Below are positions 17,973 to 27,950 of a DNA stretch of 64,000 nucleotides, in pieces; positions within the stretch are counted from its first letter, which is position 1; every line of letters starts with the position of its first letter. The notes beneath the pieces were generated by a model that was not told the origin of the DNA, made no database searches, and worked only from the letters and a program-made list of their open reading frames with translations. Made by a program: the position numbers and the translations under genes. Location: the NCBI GenBank assembly GCA_045531405.1, contig JAZSDX010000050.1, positions 1 through 64,000 on the forward strand, given 5' to 3'. The DNA comes from RGIG4079 sp045531405. GTDB taxonomy: Bacteria; Bacteroidota; Bacteroidia; Bacteroidales; Muribaculaceae.

Positions 17973-18953
17973 TTAAATATCCCAAATCACATACATTGCG
18001 CCCCAAGTAAATCCGGCACCGAATGCAGTAAGGATAAGTTTATCCCCTTTCTTGATTTTCGCTTTATATTCATCTAAGCACAATGGAATTGACGCAGCAC
18101 TTGAGTTGCCATAATGCTCTATGTTTACGAGCACCTTTGAAGGCTCTACTCCTGCACGACCTGCAACTGCTTCAATAATACGAAGATTGGCTTGGTGAGG
18201 AATAAACCAGTCAATAGAATCCATTGTCAAACCATTACGTTCAACCACTTCCATTGATGATTCGAGCATATTTGTAACCGCATGCTTATACACATTGCGA
18301 CCTTCTTGGTAGATGTAATGTTCGGCTGCATCGATTGTCTCATGCGAAGCAGGTTTAACCGATCCACCTGCTTTCATCAACAGATGTTCGACATGGCCTT
18401 CTACACGGAACACGCCATCAATAACGCCTACATTATCTTCAGTTGGCTCAACCAATACGGCAGCCGCAGCATCACCAAATAGTGGGCAAGTAGTGCGATC
18501 TGAATAGTTTACCATTGATGACATTTTTTCAGCAGCAACCACTACAACCTTCTTATACATCCCGGAACGGATGTAGGCTGTAGCATCTTGGAGTGCCACA
18601 ATAAATCCGGCACACGCAGCTTGAATATCATAGGCGTATGCTTTTTTCATTCCACAACCATCAGCAATAATAGACCCTGTTGAGGGGAAACGATAGTCGG
18701 GGTTAGATGTAGCACAAATCAAAAGATCTACCTCTTGTGGATCTGTTGAAGTTGATTCAAGCAGTTTTGTCACTGCGTTAATGCCCAAAAATGACGAACC
18801 GGCACCTTCTTTTTTCAAGATGCGACGTTCCTTAATACCTACACGAGTGGTAATCCATTCATCGCTCGTGTCAACCATTTTTGACAACATCTCATTGTTG
18901 AGAATATCTTCAGGGACATAAGATGCTATACCGGCAATTCTTGCGTTAACCAT
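17973..18953 (-). CDS. fabH: Beta-ketoacyl-ACP synthase III
   Basis: Starts fatty-acid synthesis by condensing acetyl-CoA with malonyl-ACP. The 326 residues have the active-site cysteine at 114 (QAACAGF), the histidine in WFIPHQANLR and the asparagine in EHYGNSSAASIP. A terminator-like hairpin separates it from rpmF upstream, so it may depend on read-through or its own promoter. The rpmF-fabH linkage is ancient and common. Confidence 0.96.
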   Translation of the reverse strand: MVNARIAGIASYVPEDILNNEMLSKMVDTSDEWITTRVGIKERRILKKEGAGSSFLGINAVTKLLESTSTDPQEVDLLICATSNPDYRFPSTGSIIADGCGMKKAYAYDIQAACAGFIVALQDATAYIRSGMYKKVVVVAAEKMSSMVNYSDRTTCPLFGDAAAAVLVEPTEDNVGVIDGVFRVEGHVEHLLMKAGGSVKPASHETIDAAEHYIYQEGRNVYKHAVTNMLESSMEVVERNGLTMDSIDWFIPHQANLRIIEAVAGRAGVEPSKVLVNIEHYGNSSAASIPLCLDEYKAKIKKGDKLILTAFGAGFTWGAMYVIWDI

Positions 18954-18990
18954 AAGATTGGTTTATTTTGACTTATATAAAATGAAAAAC

Positions 18991-19018
18991 ATCTCCTAAA
19001 TAAAATCATTCAGGAGAT
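18991..19018 (-). terminator. Terminator or attenuator between rpmF and fabH
   Basis: ATCTCCT (18991-18997) pairs with AGGAGAT (19012-19018). On the minus strand the stem is followed by GTTTTTCATTTT. It would end the yceD-rpmF transcript or reduce fabH expression relative to rpmF. Confidence 0.6.
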
Positions 19019-19052
19019 ATATATGTTCATAGGGAATCTCCCTGTCGCCTGA

Positions 19053-19238
19053 TTAAACGGCAGCGTTCTTTTCGATAGCGACTTTACCACGATAGTAGCC
19101 ACATTCGCCACATACAGTGTGATAAACATGCCAAGCGCCACAGTTAGGGCAAATAGCAAGTGTAGGAGCTACTGCTTTATCGTGAGTTCTACGTTTAGCA
19201 GTTCTTGTCTTTGATTGTTTTCGTTTAGGATGTGCCAT
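19053..19238 (-). CDS. rpmF: 50S ribosomal protein L32
   Basis: A 61-residue basic ribosomal protein starting MAHPKRKQSKTRTAKRR. The zinc-binding pattern CPNC..CGEC is intact. It follows yceD after 17 bases, the usual bacterial arrangement. Confidence 0.97.
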   Translation of the reverse strand: MAHPKRKQSKTRTAKRRTHDKAVAPTLAICPNCGAWHVYHTVCGECGYYRGKVAIEKNAAV

Positions 19239-19255
19239 TTTATTTAATATTTTAT

Positions 19256-19789
19256 TTAATTGTTTTCACTTAATTCTTTTAATTTTGCCCATCTAGGGTC
19301 AATTGGTTCCTCATCTGATTCAATATCTGCATCCCCTCCGGCTTGATGTTTCATCAACATCTCGTTCATTGCTTCATTGCATTCTCCGTCGGGATGAACA
19401 TGCATGATAGGTATCTCTAACGACACCGTATCAAAAATCAAATCAGCAACATTAAGATAGTTTTCATTTTCAGGAATTTCAAGCACTTCATCAGATTCAT
19501 CACAATATTCATCACCATATTTAACCACTATGTGATATTCCACATCTACCGGTTGTTGCATCTCATCCAAGCAACGATCACAAAGCAACGTAATCTCTCC
19601 TTTTATATTAAAAGTCAAGTCATAGATATCGCTTTTGTGGTTTACCGATAAGTCCACAGTTAAGTTGGCATCATGAATATCAGAACTTTCCTTATTAGTG
19701 AAAAATTCTTGGCCTAAATGATACTCAAACTTGTGAATACCAATAGGCATACTCTTTAGCGGTAGCTTAAACTCTGAAAACTTTCCCAC
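19256..19789 (-). CDS. yceD: YceD/DUF177 family protein
   Basis: A 177-residue acidic protein of the DUF177 group, which is linked to 23S rRNA accumulation and L32. The metal-site-like LLCDRCLDEM motif is visible. An open frame extends to a TTG at 19816, but that codon lies inside the -7 promoter box (19814-19821), so it cannot be on the transcript. The GTG at 19789 gives the family-like start (M/V)GKFSEFKLPLK and is preferred. Confidence 0.85.
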   Translation of the reverse strand: MGKFSEFKLPLKSMPIGIHKFEYHLGQEFFTNKESSDIHDANLTVDLSVNHKSDIYDLTFNIKGEITLLCDRCLDEMQQPVDVEYHIVVKYGDEYCDESDEVLEIPENENYLNVADLIFDTVSLEIPIMHVHPDGECNEAMNEMLMKHQAGGDADIESDEEPIDPRWAKLKELSENN

Positions 19790-19813
19790 TTTATGTTGTT
19801 TGAAAAAACTGCG

Positions 19814-19845
19814 CAAAGTTAGTTAATATCTTCTATATTGACAAC
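19814..19845 (-). promoter_or_regulatory. Promoter of the yceD-rpmF operon
   Basis: Read on the minus strand: GTTG (19845-19842), 20 bases, then TAACTTTG (19821-19814). Predicted start near 19807, leaving about 18 bases before the GTG at 19789. Confidence 0.7.
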
Positions 19846-19874
19846 TTTTCGACAAATTATTTCATTTTTAGAAC

Positions 19875-21527
19875 CTATTTTTGACCTATTTGAGGCTGAA
19901 TTACCTGTAATCGACCTTCGGTATCATCAACTATTGAGCGATAATATTTCTCATCATAGCCAGGGAATTGAGGATATACAGGCATTCCATATTGTGAGCG
20001 TTCAAATTTGCCGTTTTTCTCTTTCTTTACATTTCCATCAAGATATTTCACCAATAGATAGTCGCCCAATTTTTTATATTGAGTGACATACTTCTTTGAC
20101 CATATATTTGATAGATCTTGTAATAATCCACTTGCTATCTGAGGTGAAAACTCTGCAATCTCATGTTCTATAACCTTTACATCTATTGCGATTGAGTCTT
20201 CTAAGGCTGTTTGCACCTTTCGCACATCATCAATCATCAATGAATAGCGTTGATAAGTTTGATTTGACACATAATTTGTAACCCAGAAAGCGGCATCCCA
20301 CGAAAGGTTATAAAGGTCTCCATTGCCTACTGCAAATTCATGAGGCACCGATTTTGTACAGTTATAGAATGGGATATATACACAAGTATTTGCATCATCT
20401 ACGCCAAACCACAATATTGTTTTCATATAATCGGGCTTATCATGACGCAATTGTGCTACAAGCGAAAATCCTGTTTGTTGTGTAGCGATTGCCCTCTCAT
20501 GAGTATATTCTTTTCCATCTACCTTATAAGTCAATGGTCGCCAACGATAAGGCAACTTAAATGGGCCGGCACCTATATCTTGAGTCATATCAAGAGGTGT
20601 ACCTTCGAAATGGTCGCGCATCATATTTTGCATATCTTTCACACTCACCTTACGCGTTGGCTTCACCCATAATGGCAAGACCTCTCCTTCTCCATCTAAT
20701 ATCCAAGGTAAATATGCGTCCATTCCATCGGCAAATCGATTATAATAGCTCCACACCCGCGCATCGCATCCTCGCAATGCACTCGCATCGGTAATTGCAT
20801 ATGCCAATGAGAAACTAAAATCTTCATCTTTCCCATCAAAATAACCTTGCTTGCGAGCAAATTTAATTACATCTGGCGAATATATACAATTCTCTTTATC
20901 CTTGAGAGGGAAACGATGTATGCGAGAATGATTGGCATGTCCTGAGATACAATCATCCGGAACTCGAATAGCTACCCACACTGCTCCTTTTTCTTTATTT
21001 CCCTTCCCTATAAGTTCCATAATCCACACCTCATTTGGATCGGCAATAGTAAACGACTCTCCAGAGCTTGCATATCCATAATCTTTAACCAAATTTGTCA
21101 TCACTGAGATTGCCTCGCGAGCAGTTTTTGCACGTTGCAACGAGATATAAATAAGCGAGCCATAATCTATAATACCTGCAGTATCAACAAGTTCCTCACG
21201 ACCGCCCCAGGTACTTTCTACAATTATGAGTCCATGCTCATTCATATTACCGATAGTTCGATAAGTGTGAGCCACTTCGGGAATTTCTCCTAAATATTTA
21301 CCGGTATCCCATTCTATCACCCTACGCATCGCTCCTTCTGAATAATCGGCGGCAGGCTGATTATATAATTCGCCATAAAGTGTATGACTATCTGCCGCAT
21401 ATGTTACTAATGCGCTACCATCTATCGTCGCCGCTTTGCCGGCAATTAATCCTGTACAAGCTCCTACCTCTATTGCAGAAGCCACCACACACATAACTAA
21501 TGTAATAACTATTGATTTGATATTCAT
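19875..21527 (-). CDS. Secreted dipeptidase, peptidase family C69
   Basis: A 550-residue exported peptidase. After a signal peptide (residues 1-23) comes the sequence CTGLIAGKAATIDGSAL, in which Cys24 is the expected N-terminal nucleophile once the signal is removed. ESTWGGRE and the ATDASALRGCDARVWSYY stretch fit the PepD/U34 group. Probably works in the periplasm on dipeptides. It ends the leftward row behind the AddA-like gene, 13 bases away. Confidence 0.9.
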   Translation of the reverse strand: MNIKSIVITLVMCVVASAIEVGACTGLIAGKAATIDGSALVTYAADSHTLYGELYNQPAADYSEGAMRRVIEWDTGKYLGEIPEVAHTYRTIGNMNEHGLIIVESTWGGREELVDTAGIIDYGSLIYISLQRAKTAREAISVMTNLVKDYGYASSGESFTIADPNEVWIMELIGKGNKEKGAVWVAIRVPDDCISGHANHSRIHRFPLKDKENCIYSPDVIKFARKQGYFDGKDEDFSFSLAYAITDASALRGCDARVWSYYNRFADGMDAYLPWILDGEGEVLPLWVKPTRKVSVKDMQNMMRDHFEGTPLDMTQDIGAGPFKLPYRWRPLTYKVDGKEYTHERAIATQQTGFSLVAQLRHDKPDYMKTILWFGVDDANTCVYIPFYNCTKSVPHEFAVGNGDLYNLSWDAAFWVTNYVSNQTYQRYSLMIDDVRKVQTALEDSIAIDVKVIEHEIAEFSPQIASGLLQDLSNIWSKKYVTQYKKLGDYLLVKYLDGNVKKEKNGKFERSQYGMPVYPQFPGYDEKYYRSIVDDTEGRLQVIQPQIGQK

Positions 21528-21540
21528 ATATTTATATATT

Positions 21541-24500
21541 TTATTTTACTGGAACTATCTTTTTTATGGGCATATACCATACAAAGCCTCTCACTTTTTC
21601 ATACCCCATATCAATAAGATGCTTCATATATCCTTTAACTTGGGTTTTATGGTCTTCCAACTCTTCTCCAAACTTATAATCAACCACGTCAATCGTACCT
21701 TGTGCAGTCCATACGACACGATCGGGGCGTGTATATTTTGCTTCCTTTTTAAGACATATCGAGCGCTCATTTACAGTCTTTCTATATCCCTCAAACCATT
21801 GCGACACTCTCTCATCAGAAAGTGCACTTGATAACATTACATACATTTCATCAAGTTCTTGGTCTGATATATTATTTCGATATCCTTGTCGTTTTAATGC
21901 CAATTGCAAATCTGATAAATGATACACATGCTCCATTACCTTATGCAAAAATACACCTCTCTCTTGTGCCGGACTAATCGAGTCGGCATCATCTAAACGC
22001 GTTAATGCCCACAAATCGTCTCGGTCTTCGGTATAATATAATGCCGGGGGGATTGTCGTCACTCGTTCGGCAGGTGGCACATCTTTCTTTTCTTCTTCTC
22101 GTGGTATTGTTGGATTTCCTATTTCAAGTTTATCATCTACAATTTGATTCAATGGGACAAACAACTCACCATTAGCATCTCGATGTCGTTCTCTCAATGA
22201 ATCACACATTCCGGGTGTAGCCAATGGAAGTGCATCAAATAACACTCTTGCAAGACCATTTTCGCCAAATCTACTTTGAACAATACAATTTACGCACAAT
22301 TCATCAACAGCTCGGGTAAATGCCACATATGTCTCATTTATTGAGTCAATTATTCTCTCTTTTACCAACGCTTCATACTTTTTTCCTAATGGCGTTTCCT
22401 TCAATGATCCCGTTTCAGGCAAAACAAACATCGGAGGAACTATCGCTGCGTCAATTCCTTCTATCGGGTCTAGGTCAAACCATCGACAATTTATTTGATT
22501 AGGGTCTCCCGTTATACACCAATTTGCAATAGGAATATGCACGCATTTAAACTCAAGACCTTTTGACTTATGAATTGTCATCACTCTTATTGCATCTATA
22601 TCTTCTGACGAAGTGATATAATGAGATGAAGACTTATCCCACCATCTAAGGAAAGAACTTACATCATCACTACCTCGCGAACAAAAATCAAGCACTTCAT
22701 CTTGAAACGCTGTAATATATACTAAATCCCTTTGGCGCAAATCCTCCGGGATATAATGTTTTATTATACGTTCTATCAAAGAGGGCAAACTCACACATTT
22801 CATCGTTGACACCACATCAAGCAATTCTTCAACCTCTTTATCATCAAAATGTATTGCTTTCTGAAGAGCATCATTAGGAAAATACTCTCTATTTAGATAA
22901 AGCACATACCTATGCATTACCTTATTAAATCGGCGTCTTGATTTGCGCTTTGACATGTCGCAGATGTCATTATTTAGCAATCTCAAAATACTTATTATGA
23001 GCCTTACCATCGGAGACGAATCAATCAACAGCGCTCCATCCGACATAATTTCTATTTTTGGGAAATCAGTATTTGGCAAAGCCATTAATCCCATCAAATA
23101 GTTTATTGCTAATTCCCCATCTGAGCCCTTGCGAACAAGAATTGCAATATCTTTTTGCTTATAACCCGAATCCAACTGTCGTTTTATGTCAGCAGCCATT
23201 TTCTCCAACGACACCGACTTGCCATCGCCCTCTTTTATTAATTCTAATTTTACATATCCTTTATGATCGACATGTTTTTCCGAAACCTGCTGAGTAACAT
23301 TTGAATACAAATCATCCAACTCATATTTTTGTGCAAGAACCGAGAAAATTGTATTATTGAACTGCACAACTTCAGCCGAGCTTCTCCAATTAGTATTCTC
23401 TTTGATATGTATTCCTCGCTCCACTACATGACGTCCAAAATCGGCACTCACCTGACTTTGCAACAACGAAGGGTCTGAATTTCGAAAACGATAAATACAT
23501 TGCTTTGCATCTCCAATAATGAGATTATCATTATCTTGAGAAAGGCTTTCCGACACAAGTGGATTTATATTAGTCCATTGCAATCGCGAAGTATCTTGAA
23601 ATTCATCTATCAAGAAATGCCTTAATCTAACCCCCATTCGCTCATATATAAACGGGGCATCATCCTCACTTATAATGCGTTGCAATAGGTCATTAGTATC
23701 AGACAATAATATTACATTATTATTATCCCTAAATTCTTTGATAAACTTCATTGTATCACCAATGAGCCCCATTCCATATATATTTTGAAGAAGGATAATA
23801 TCTAATCTCAAGTCACGAAGCAATCGCAATACACGATTAATTGTATCACATACCAAATCTATTGACTCTTGACTCCCTTTTCCAGCGACAAACGGAGAAG
23901 TGCAACCTTCATGAACATCCAAAACGACCTTTGACACTTTCAAATCATCAATAGCATTAATTTTAGTTACCGCTTGCCATTTATCTATTTGTCCACGTAC
24001 TGCTGATTTTATTTTATCATACTCTTTTGAAGGAATATTACGCTTCAATTCAGTCGTTTTATTTATAATTTCTTTTTTTATTTTCGCGATGTGCTTCTTG
24101 AGCTGTTCTTCAAATTTCTCTATACGTATTGAATCTTCAAAATAAGACTCCACTTCTTCTGTTAAACGCAACTTAAACTGCTCATCTGATAACTTCCCTA
24201 TATATTTCAATAACTCGGCAAATATATTAGACTTACGATTTAATACATTAAATGCCAATCCCGACTCTACATTATACATCATATATTGCCGCAACCATTC
24301 CGACAATTTATTTGAACGTTTATCATTGTGATAATTTATCACATTAAACAATTCATTCACTCCGGCTGATATCGCAAATGAATCGTCTAATTCTACTTCA
24401 TAATCTCCCGTTAAATCTATTTCAAATGCAAACGTACGTAATACATTTTGAAAAAAAGAGTCAATTGTGCTTACATTAAAAAATGTATAATCAAATAATA

Positions 24501-24834
24501 GTTGCCCTAACACTTTACCCGCTACATCTTTCAACTCCTCGGGAGTGCATTTAAATAAAGCATATAAATTTTTAAGATAGGGACTCTTTTCATTATCCAT
24601 AGCCGGCAGTTCCGCTAATATCGCCAACTCTTTTATTATGCGCCGTTTCATTTCATCGGTAGCCTTATTTGTAAAGGTCACCGCAAGTATCCCCTGATGC
24701 TCTTTTTGGGGTTTCTTGTTCAATTTATATTCTCCGGTATTGGAATCTTTATACCCCAATAACAGTTTTATATATTCATATGCAAGAGTATATGTTTTTC
24801 CCGAACCAGCCGATGCTTTATAAACTGTGAGCAT
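21541..24834 (-). CDS. AddA/RecB-like helicase-nuclease (UvrD family)
   Basis: A 1097-residue superfamily 1 helicase for double-strand-break processing. Walker A is at 7-14 (ASAGSGKT), the Walker B motif reads LIDEFQDTS, and motif V-like VMTIHKSKGLEF is present. A PD-(D/E)XK nuclease domain at the C-terminus shows GTIDVVDYKFGEELE. The usual partner AddB is not adjacent: the next genes are SUI1 upstream and a dipeptidase downstream. Whether a distant AddB exists cannot be seen here. Confidence 0.88.
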   Translation of the reverse strand: MLTVYKASAGSGKTYTLAYEYIKLLLGYKDSNTGEYKLNKKPQKEHQGILAVTFTNKATDEMKRRIIKELAILAELPAMDNEKSPYLKNLYALFKCTPEELKDVAGKVLGQLLFDYTFFNVSTIDSFFQNVLRTFAFEIDLTGDYEVELDDSFAISAGVNELFNVINYHNDKRSNKLSEWLRQYMMYNVESGLAFNVLNRKSNIFAELLKYIGKLSDEQFKLRLTEEVESYFEDSIRIEKFEEQLKKHIAKIKKEIINKTTELKRNIPSKEYDKIKSAVRGQIDKWQAVTKINAIDDLKVSKVVLDVHEGCTSPFVAGKGSQESIDLVCDTINRVLRLLRDLRLDIILLQNIYGMGLIGDTMKFIKEFRDNNNVILLSDTNDLLQRIISEDDAPFIYERMGVRLRHFLIDEFQDTSRLQWTNINPLVSESLSQDNDNLIIGDAKQCIYRFRNSDPSLLQSQVSADFGRHVVERGIHIKENTNWRSSAEVVQFNNTIFSVLAQKYELDDLYSNVTQQVSEKHVDHKGYVKLELIKEGDGKSVSLEKMAADIKRQLDSGYKQKDIAILVRKGSDGELAINYLMGLMALPNTDFPKIEIMSDGALLIDSSPMVRLIISILRLLNNDICDMSKRKSRRRFNKVMHRYVLYLNREYFPNDALQKAIHFDDKEVEELLDVVSTMKCVSLPSLIERIIKHYIPEDLRQRDLVYITAFQDEVLDFCSRGSDDVSSFLRWWDKSSSHYITSSEDIDAIRVMTIHKSKGLEFKCVHIPIANWCITGDPNQINCRWFDLDPIEGIDAAIVPPMFVLPETGSLKETPLGKKYEALVKERIIDSINETYVAFTRAVDELCVNCIVQSRFGENGLARVLFDALPLATPGMCDSLRERHRDANGELFVPLNQIVDDKLEIGNPTIPREEEKKDVPPAERVTTIPPALYYTEDRDDLWALTRLDDADSISPAQERGVFLHKVMEHVYHLSDLQLALKRQGYRNNISDQELDEMYVMLSSALSDERVSQWFEGYRKTVNERSICLKKEAKYTRPDRVVWTAQGTIDVVDYKFGEELEDHKTQVKGYMKHLIDMGYEKVRGFVWYMPIKKIVPVK

Positions 24835-24857
24835 AATTTCAGAATAGTATTAACTCC

Positions 24858-25202
24858 CTATATTATTCGCGCTTTATATCCTTGCTTAACAAGGAATTTC
24901 AATACTGCATCTCGTTTATCTCCTTGAATTAGTATTTCGCCTCCTCGTGCTGACCCTCCTGTGCCAAGCGATGATTTCATTTTGCTTGCTAAAGCCTCAA
25001 TTTCATCATCGTTCATCGTAAAACCGGTTACAATCGTTGCCATTTTACCTCCACGACCTTTTTTTTCAAATATAATATCCAATCGTGGTTGGGTATTCGA
25101 CGTTTTCTCTTCGTTTTTTTCGTTTATTTCTTCTCCCTCAGGTAAATCGGGATTAGAATCAAGAAATGCTTGCAGTCCGGCTTGCCAATCATTCATTCCC
25201 AT
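24858..25202 (-). CDS. SUI1/eIF1-like translation factor (YciH family)
   Basis: A 114-residue protein. The conserved eIF1 fold covers residues 45-114 (KKGRGGKMATIVTGF, GTGGSARGGEILIQGDKRD, GYKARII). It probably influences start-site fidelity on the 30S subunit, as shown for homologues. It lies between the lipoprotein gene and the helicase gene with short gaps, suggesting one transcript. Confidence 0.9.
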   Translation of the reverse strand: MGMNDWQAGLQAFLDSNPDLPEGEEINEKNEEKTSNTQPRLDIIFEKKGRGGKMATIVTGFTMNDDEIEALASKMKSSLGTGGSARGGEILIQGDKRDAVLKFLVKQGYKARII

Positions 25203-25213
25203 ATCTAATCTTT

Positions 25214-25678
25214 TTATTTTATTGAATCATTGTCTTCATTACGCTCACAACTTTCATCAATAGTTCCTTCATAATCAGCAACACATCGAGAAGTATCAAT
25301 TAAATCCGATAACTTTTGCATCATCTCGGCATACTGCACATCTTCCACTGCCAATTCTGAGGTATATGTCATTACCGAATCTTTGTTTATTCCTATAGCA
25401 GCAAGATAACAATTGGTGGCCTTTGCCATATTTTCCTCTTCTTGCAATCTCTCAGCCAACTTTGCATATACCATTGATAATCGGCACAATGTTTTCACCG
25501 GAATTTCTTTAAGATCGGCATCTTCAATCATATCGTCACACATTGATTGTGCCGACTCATAATCACCTCTTACAATCTGATCTTCTATTTCTGATATAAC
25601 ATTATAATCTGCACCTTTAGAACATGCCGAAAATATCAGAAGACCAAATAACACAAATATAATTTGTTTTATTTTCAT
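25214..25678 (-). CDS. Uncharacterised lipoprotein with helical repeats
   Basis: A 154-residue protein with a type II signal peptide and lipobox IFSACS (Cys19). The remainder is helical and acidic, with a pattern like two or three TPR-type helix pairs (YESAQSMCDDMIEDADLKE and AKATNCYLAAIGINKDSV). I do not recognise a named family. It is the first gene of the row that includes SUI1, the helicase and the dipeptidase. Confidence 0.75.
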   Translation of the reverse strand: MKIKQIIFVLFGLLIFSACSKGADYNVISEIEDQIVRGDYESAQSMCDDMIEDADLKEIPVKTLCRLSMVYAKLAERLQEEENMAKATNCYLAAIGINKDSVMTYTSELAVEDVQYAEMMQKLSDLIDTSRCVADYEGTIDESCERNEDNDSIK

Positions 25679-25740
25679 CCTTTAAATTTTAAGCAACGAC
25701 TTAGTCCATTCAGACAATGGTTAAATTCCTTTTCTAAAAG

Positions 25741-25771
25741 CAAAGATAATATTTTTGTCTACGAGTTCAAA
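25741..25771 (-). promoter_or_regulatory. Promoter of the lipoprotein-SUI1-helicase row
   Basis: On the minus strand: TTTG (25771-25768), 19 bases, TATCTTTG (25748-25741), a full consensus match. Predicted start near 25734, about 56 bases before the ATG at 25678. Confidence 0.8.
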
Positions 25772-25799
25772 ATCAAAAATAATAATAGTGTTTATTTTC

Positions 25800-26603
25800 T
25801 TAATCAATCGCAAAAAAATGATTCACAGGACCATTTCCGTGTCCTATTTCATATCTTGCGCCCGAAATTATAGCATTCTCGATATATCGTTTTGCCAAAT
25901 ATGCAGCATTTGTAAGCGTTTCTCCTCTCGCCAATGCTGCCGCAAATGCCGACGAAAGTGTACAACCTGTGCCATGTGTATTACGCGTTTCCACTCGTCT
26001 TGAAGGCAAAGTAATCATTTCGTCGGTTTCAGCATTATAGAAATAATCGACCAACATTTCTCCTGAAAGATGACCGGCTTTAAGCAACACTGACACACTG
26101 CCATTTTGCGACAAGAGTTTCGCCACTTCAGAAAAATCTTTTTCGCTTTCGATTTTTCGACCGGCAAGGATTTCTGCTTCGGGAATGTTAGGTGTAATTA
26201 CTCGAGCCATTGGCATCAAAAGAGATTGTAACACTTCAATCGCACTTTCCTCTATCAGTCTATGTCCCGATGTTGAGACCATTACCGGGTCAAGCACGAC
26301 ATTCCTAATCTCATATTTTTTCATCTTATCAGCAACAACAATCACCACCTCGGCAGAGTGTAACATCCCTATTTTCACAGCATCGGCACCAATATCCGAA
26401 AGCACAGCATCAATCTGCTCTGCCAATATATCCAATGGAATCGGATGAACAGCCTCTACACCTAATGTATTTTGCACAGTAACTGCTGTTATCGCTGATG
26501 AAGCATAACACCCCATTGCACTAATAGCCTTAATATCGGCCTGTATTCCTGCTCCTCCACCCGAATCGCTACCTGCGATTGTAAGTACTTTATTATATTT
26601 CAT
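25800..26603 (-). CDS. thiD: Hydroxymethylpyrimidine/phosphomethylpyrimidine kinase
   Basis: Phosphorylates HMP to HMP-PP for thiamine synthesis or salvage. The 267 residues show the ribokinase-fold motifs ITIAGSDSGGGAGIQAD at the N-terminus, the DPVMVSTSGH segment and the anion-hole/catalytic NTHGTGCTLSSAFAA. Last gene of the riboswitch-led row thiM, thiE-tenA, thiD. Confidence 0.95.
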   Translation of the reverse strand: MKYNKVLTIAGSDSGGGAGIQADIKAISAMGCYASSAITAVTVQNTLGVEAVHPIPLDILAEQIDAVLSDIGADAVKIGMLHSAEVVIVVADKMKKYEIRNVVLDPVMVSTSGHRLIEESAIEVLQSLLMPMARVITPNIPEAEILAGRKIESEKDFSEVAKLLSQNGSVSVLLKAGHLSGEMLVDYFYNAETDEMITLPSRRVETRNTHGTGCTLSSAFAAALARGETLTNAAYLAKRYIENAIISGARYEIGHGNGPVNHFFAID

Positions 26604-26627
26604 ATGATTATCTGTTTTACTTATTAC

Positions 26628-27950
26628 TTAAATCCATCCGTCTAATGAGTCGGTATATTCATACGTTTTTGACTCTCCATAATAGCCATAATCCCAAAAA
26701 GCATATTCATATAGAGCAGCCCTAAGATATAGGCGATTCATTTCTTGAATAGTATCCTCGTCGGCTTCCAATGCCCATGAATCTACGATATCGAGCACCA
26801 CATTTACCCCTTGTGAAAATTCTTCGTTACCATATTCCAAAATCCACTCTTTATAAGGATTTTCTTCCAATTTTGACATTGCAAGAATATGTAAACCCAC
26901 ACGATTATAAATCCACATGCAAGGTATCATAACGGCAAGTGCATAATATCTATTCCCACTATTAATAGCTTCTTGTATCAGTGTGTTATAGTCGGTTGTA
27001 ACCCTTGATGATACGACATTTACATCCGTTCCAAATTTCTCAATAAGGAGATCGTGCATCACTTTCTCCCCCTCCATTCCACTCTTGGCAAAGTCAAGAA
27101 ACAGATTTCGATTATCTTCATCTTCCATCATGTCGGCAAGGGCAAACATGTTGCGATAATAGTTTCCAAGATAGATTTCATCTTGAGAGATATATCTTCC
27201 AAAGAGATTATTATCCAATGTCCCATTTGAAAGTTCTTTCAAAAAATCAAGTTCCAATATCGCTTTATAGATGCGATTTGACTTTCTCCAAATATGTTGA
27301 CTCCAACTCTCTCTACGATATGAATCCACTATTGATTTCAATTCAGTTGTTGCTTGAGCCGGACTTTCTGCCATCGAAATAGCACTCACTACTGCGATAC
27401 CGTTGCATCCTGTGAGCATCACATCTTTAGCCGTGCTTTTATTCATTCCTCCAATGGCAACTGTTGGATGTAATGATAATCTCACAGCCTCTTTAAGACC
27501 ATTAATACCAAACGGAGTTGCTGTATCGGTTTTGGTTGTGGTAGCAAATACAGGCGAAATTCCCACATAATCTACATCCAACTCATTTGCCATTAAGAGG
27601 TCATCAATATTTTCAACCGAAAGGCCTATAATTTTTCTATATCCAAGTTGTTTTCGCACCATTTCATATGGCATATCCGACTGCCCTATGTGCACTCCAT
27701 CGGCATCTACGGCAAGTGCCACATCAACTCTATCATTAATAATTAGAGGAATCTTCAATGGAGATAGCACTTTTTTCAATCTTTGTGCCAATGCAATGAA
27801 CTCTCCGGTTGGTGTATCTTTTTCGCGCAATTGCACCATTGTTACACCTCCTTTCACTGCCTCCATCACAATATATTCCAAAGATCTCTCCATCGACAAT
27901 GAGCGATCGGTTACCAAATATAATCCTAATGCATCTTTTATATCTTTCAT
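26628..27950 (-). CDS. thiE-tenA: Fused thiamine-phosphate synthase and TenA thiaminase II
   Basis: A 440-residue fusion. Residues 1-205 are thiamine-phosphate synthase (VQLREKDT, INDRVDVALA, DGVHIGQSD, GISPVFATTTK). Residues about 213-440 are a TenA-like all-helical domain (SWSQHIW, then DEIYLGNYYRNM) with a cysteine in MIPCMWIYNRVG near the expected catalytic place. ThiE joins HMP-PP and thiazole phosphate; TenA regenerates the pyrimidine from degraded thiamine. The start overlaps the end of thiM by four bases. Confidence 0.93.
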   Translation of the reverse strand: MKDIKDALGLYLVTDRSLSMERSLEYIVMEAVKGGVTMVQLREKDTPTGEFIALAQRLKKVLSPLKIPLIINDRVDVALAVDADGVHIGQSDMPYEMVRKQLGYRKIIGLSVENIDDLLMANELDVDYVGISPVFATTTKTDTATPFGINGLKEAVRLSLHPTVAIGGMNKSTAKDVMLTGCNGIAVVSAISMAESPAQATTELKSIVDSYRRESWSQHIWRKSNRIYKAILELDFLKELSNGTLDNNLFGRYISQDEIYLGNYYRNMFALADMMEDEDNRNLFLDFAKSGMEGEKVMHDLLIEKFGTDVNVVSSRVTTDYNTLIQEAINSGNRYYALAVMIPCMWIYNRVGLHILAMSKLEENPYKEWILEYGNEEFSQGVNVVLDIVDSWALEADEDTIQEMNRLYLRAALYEYAFWDYGYYGESKTYEYTDSLDGWI

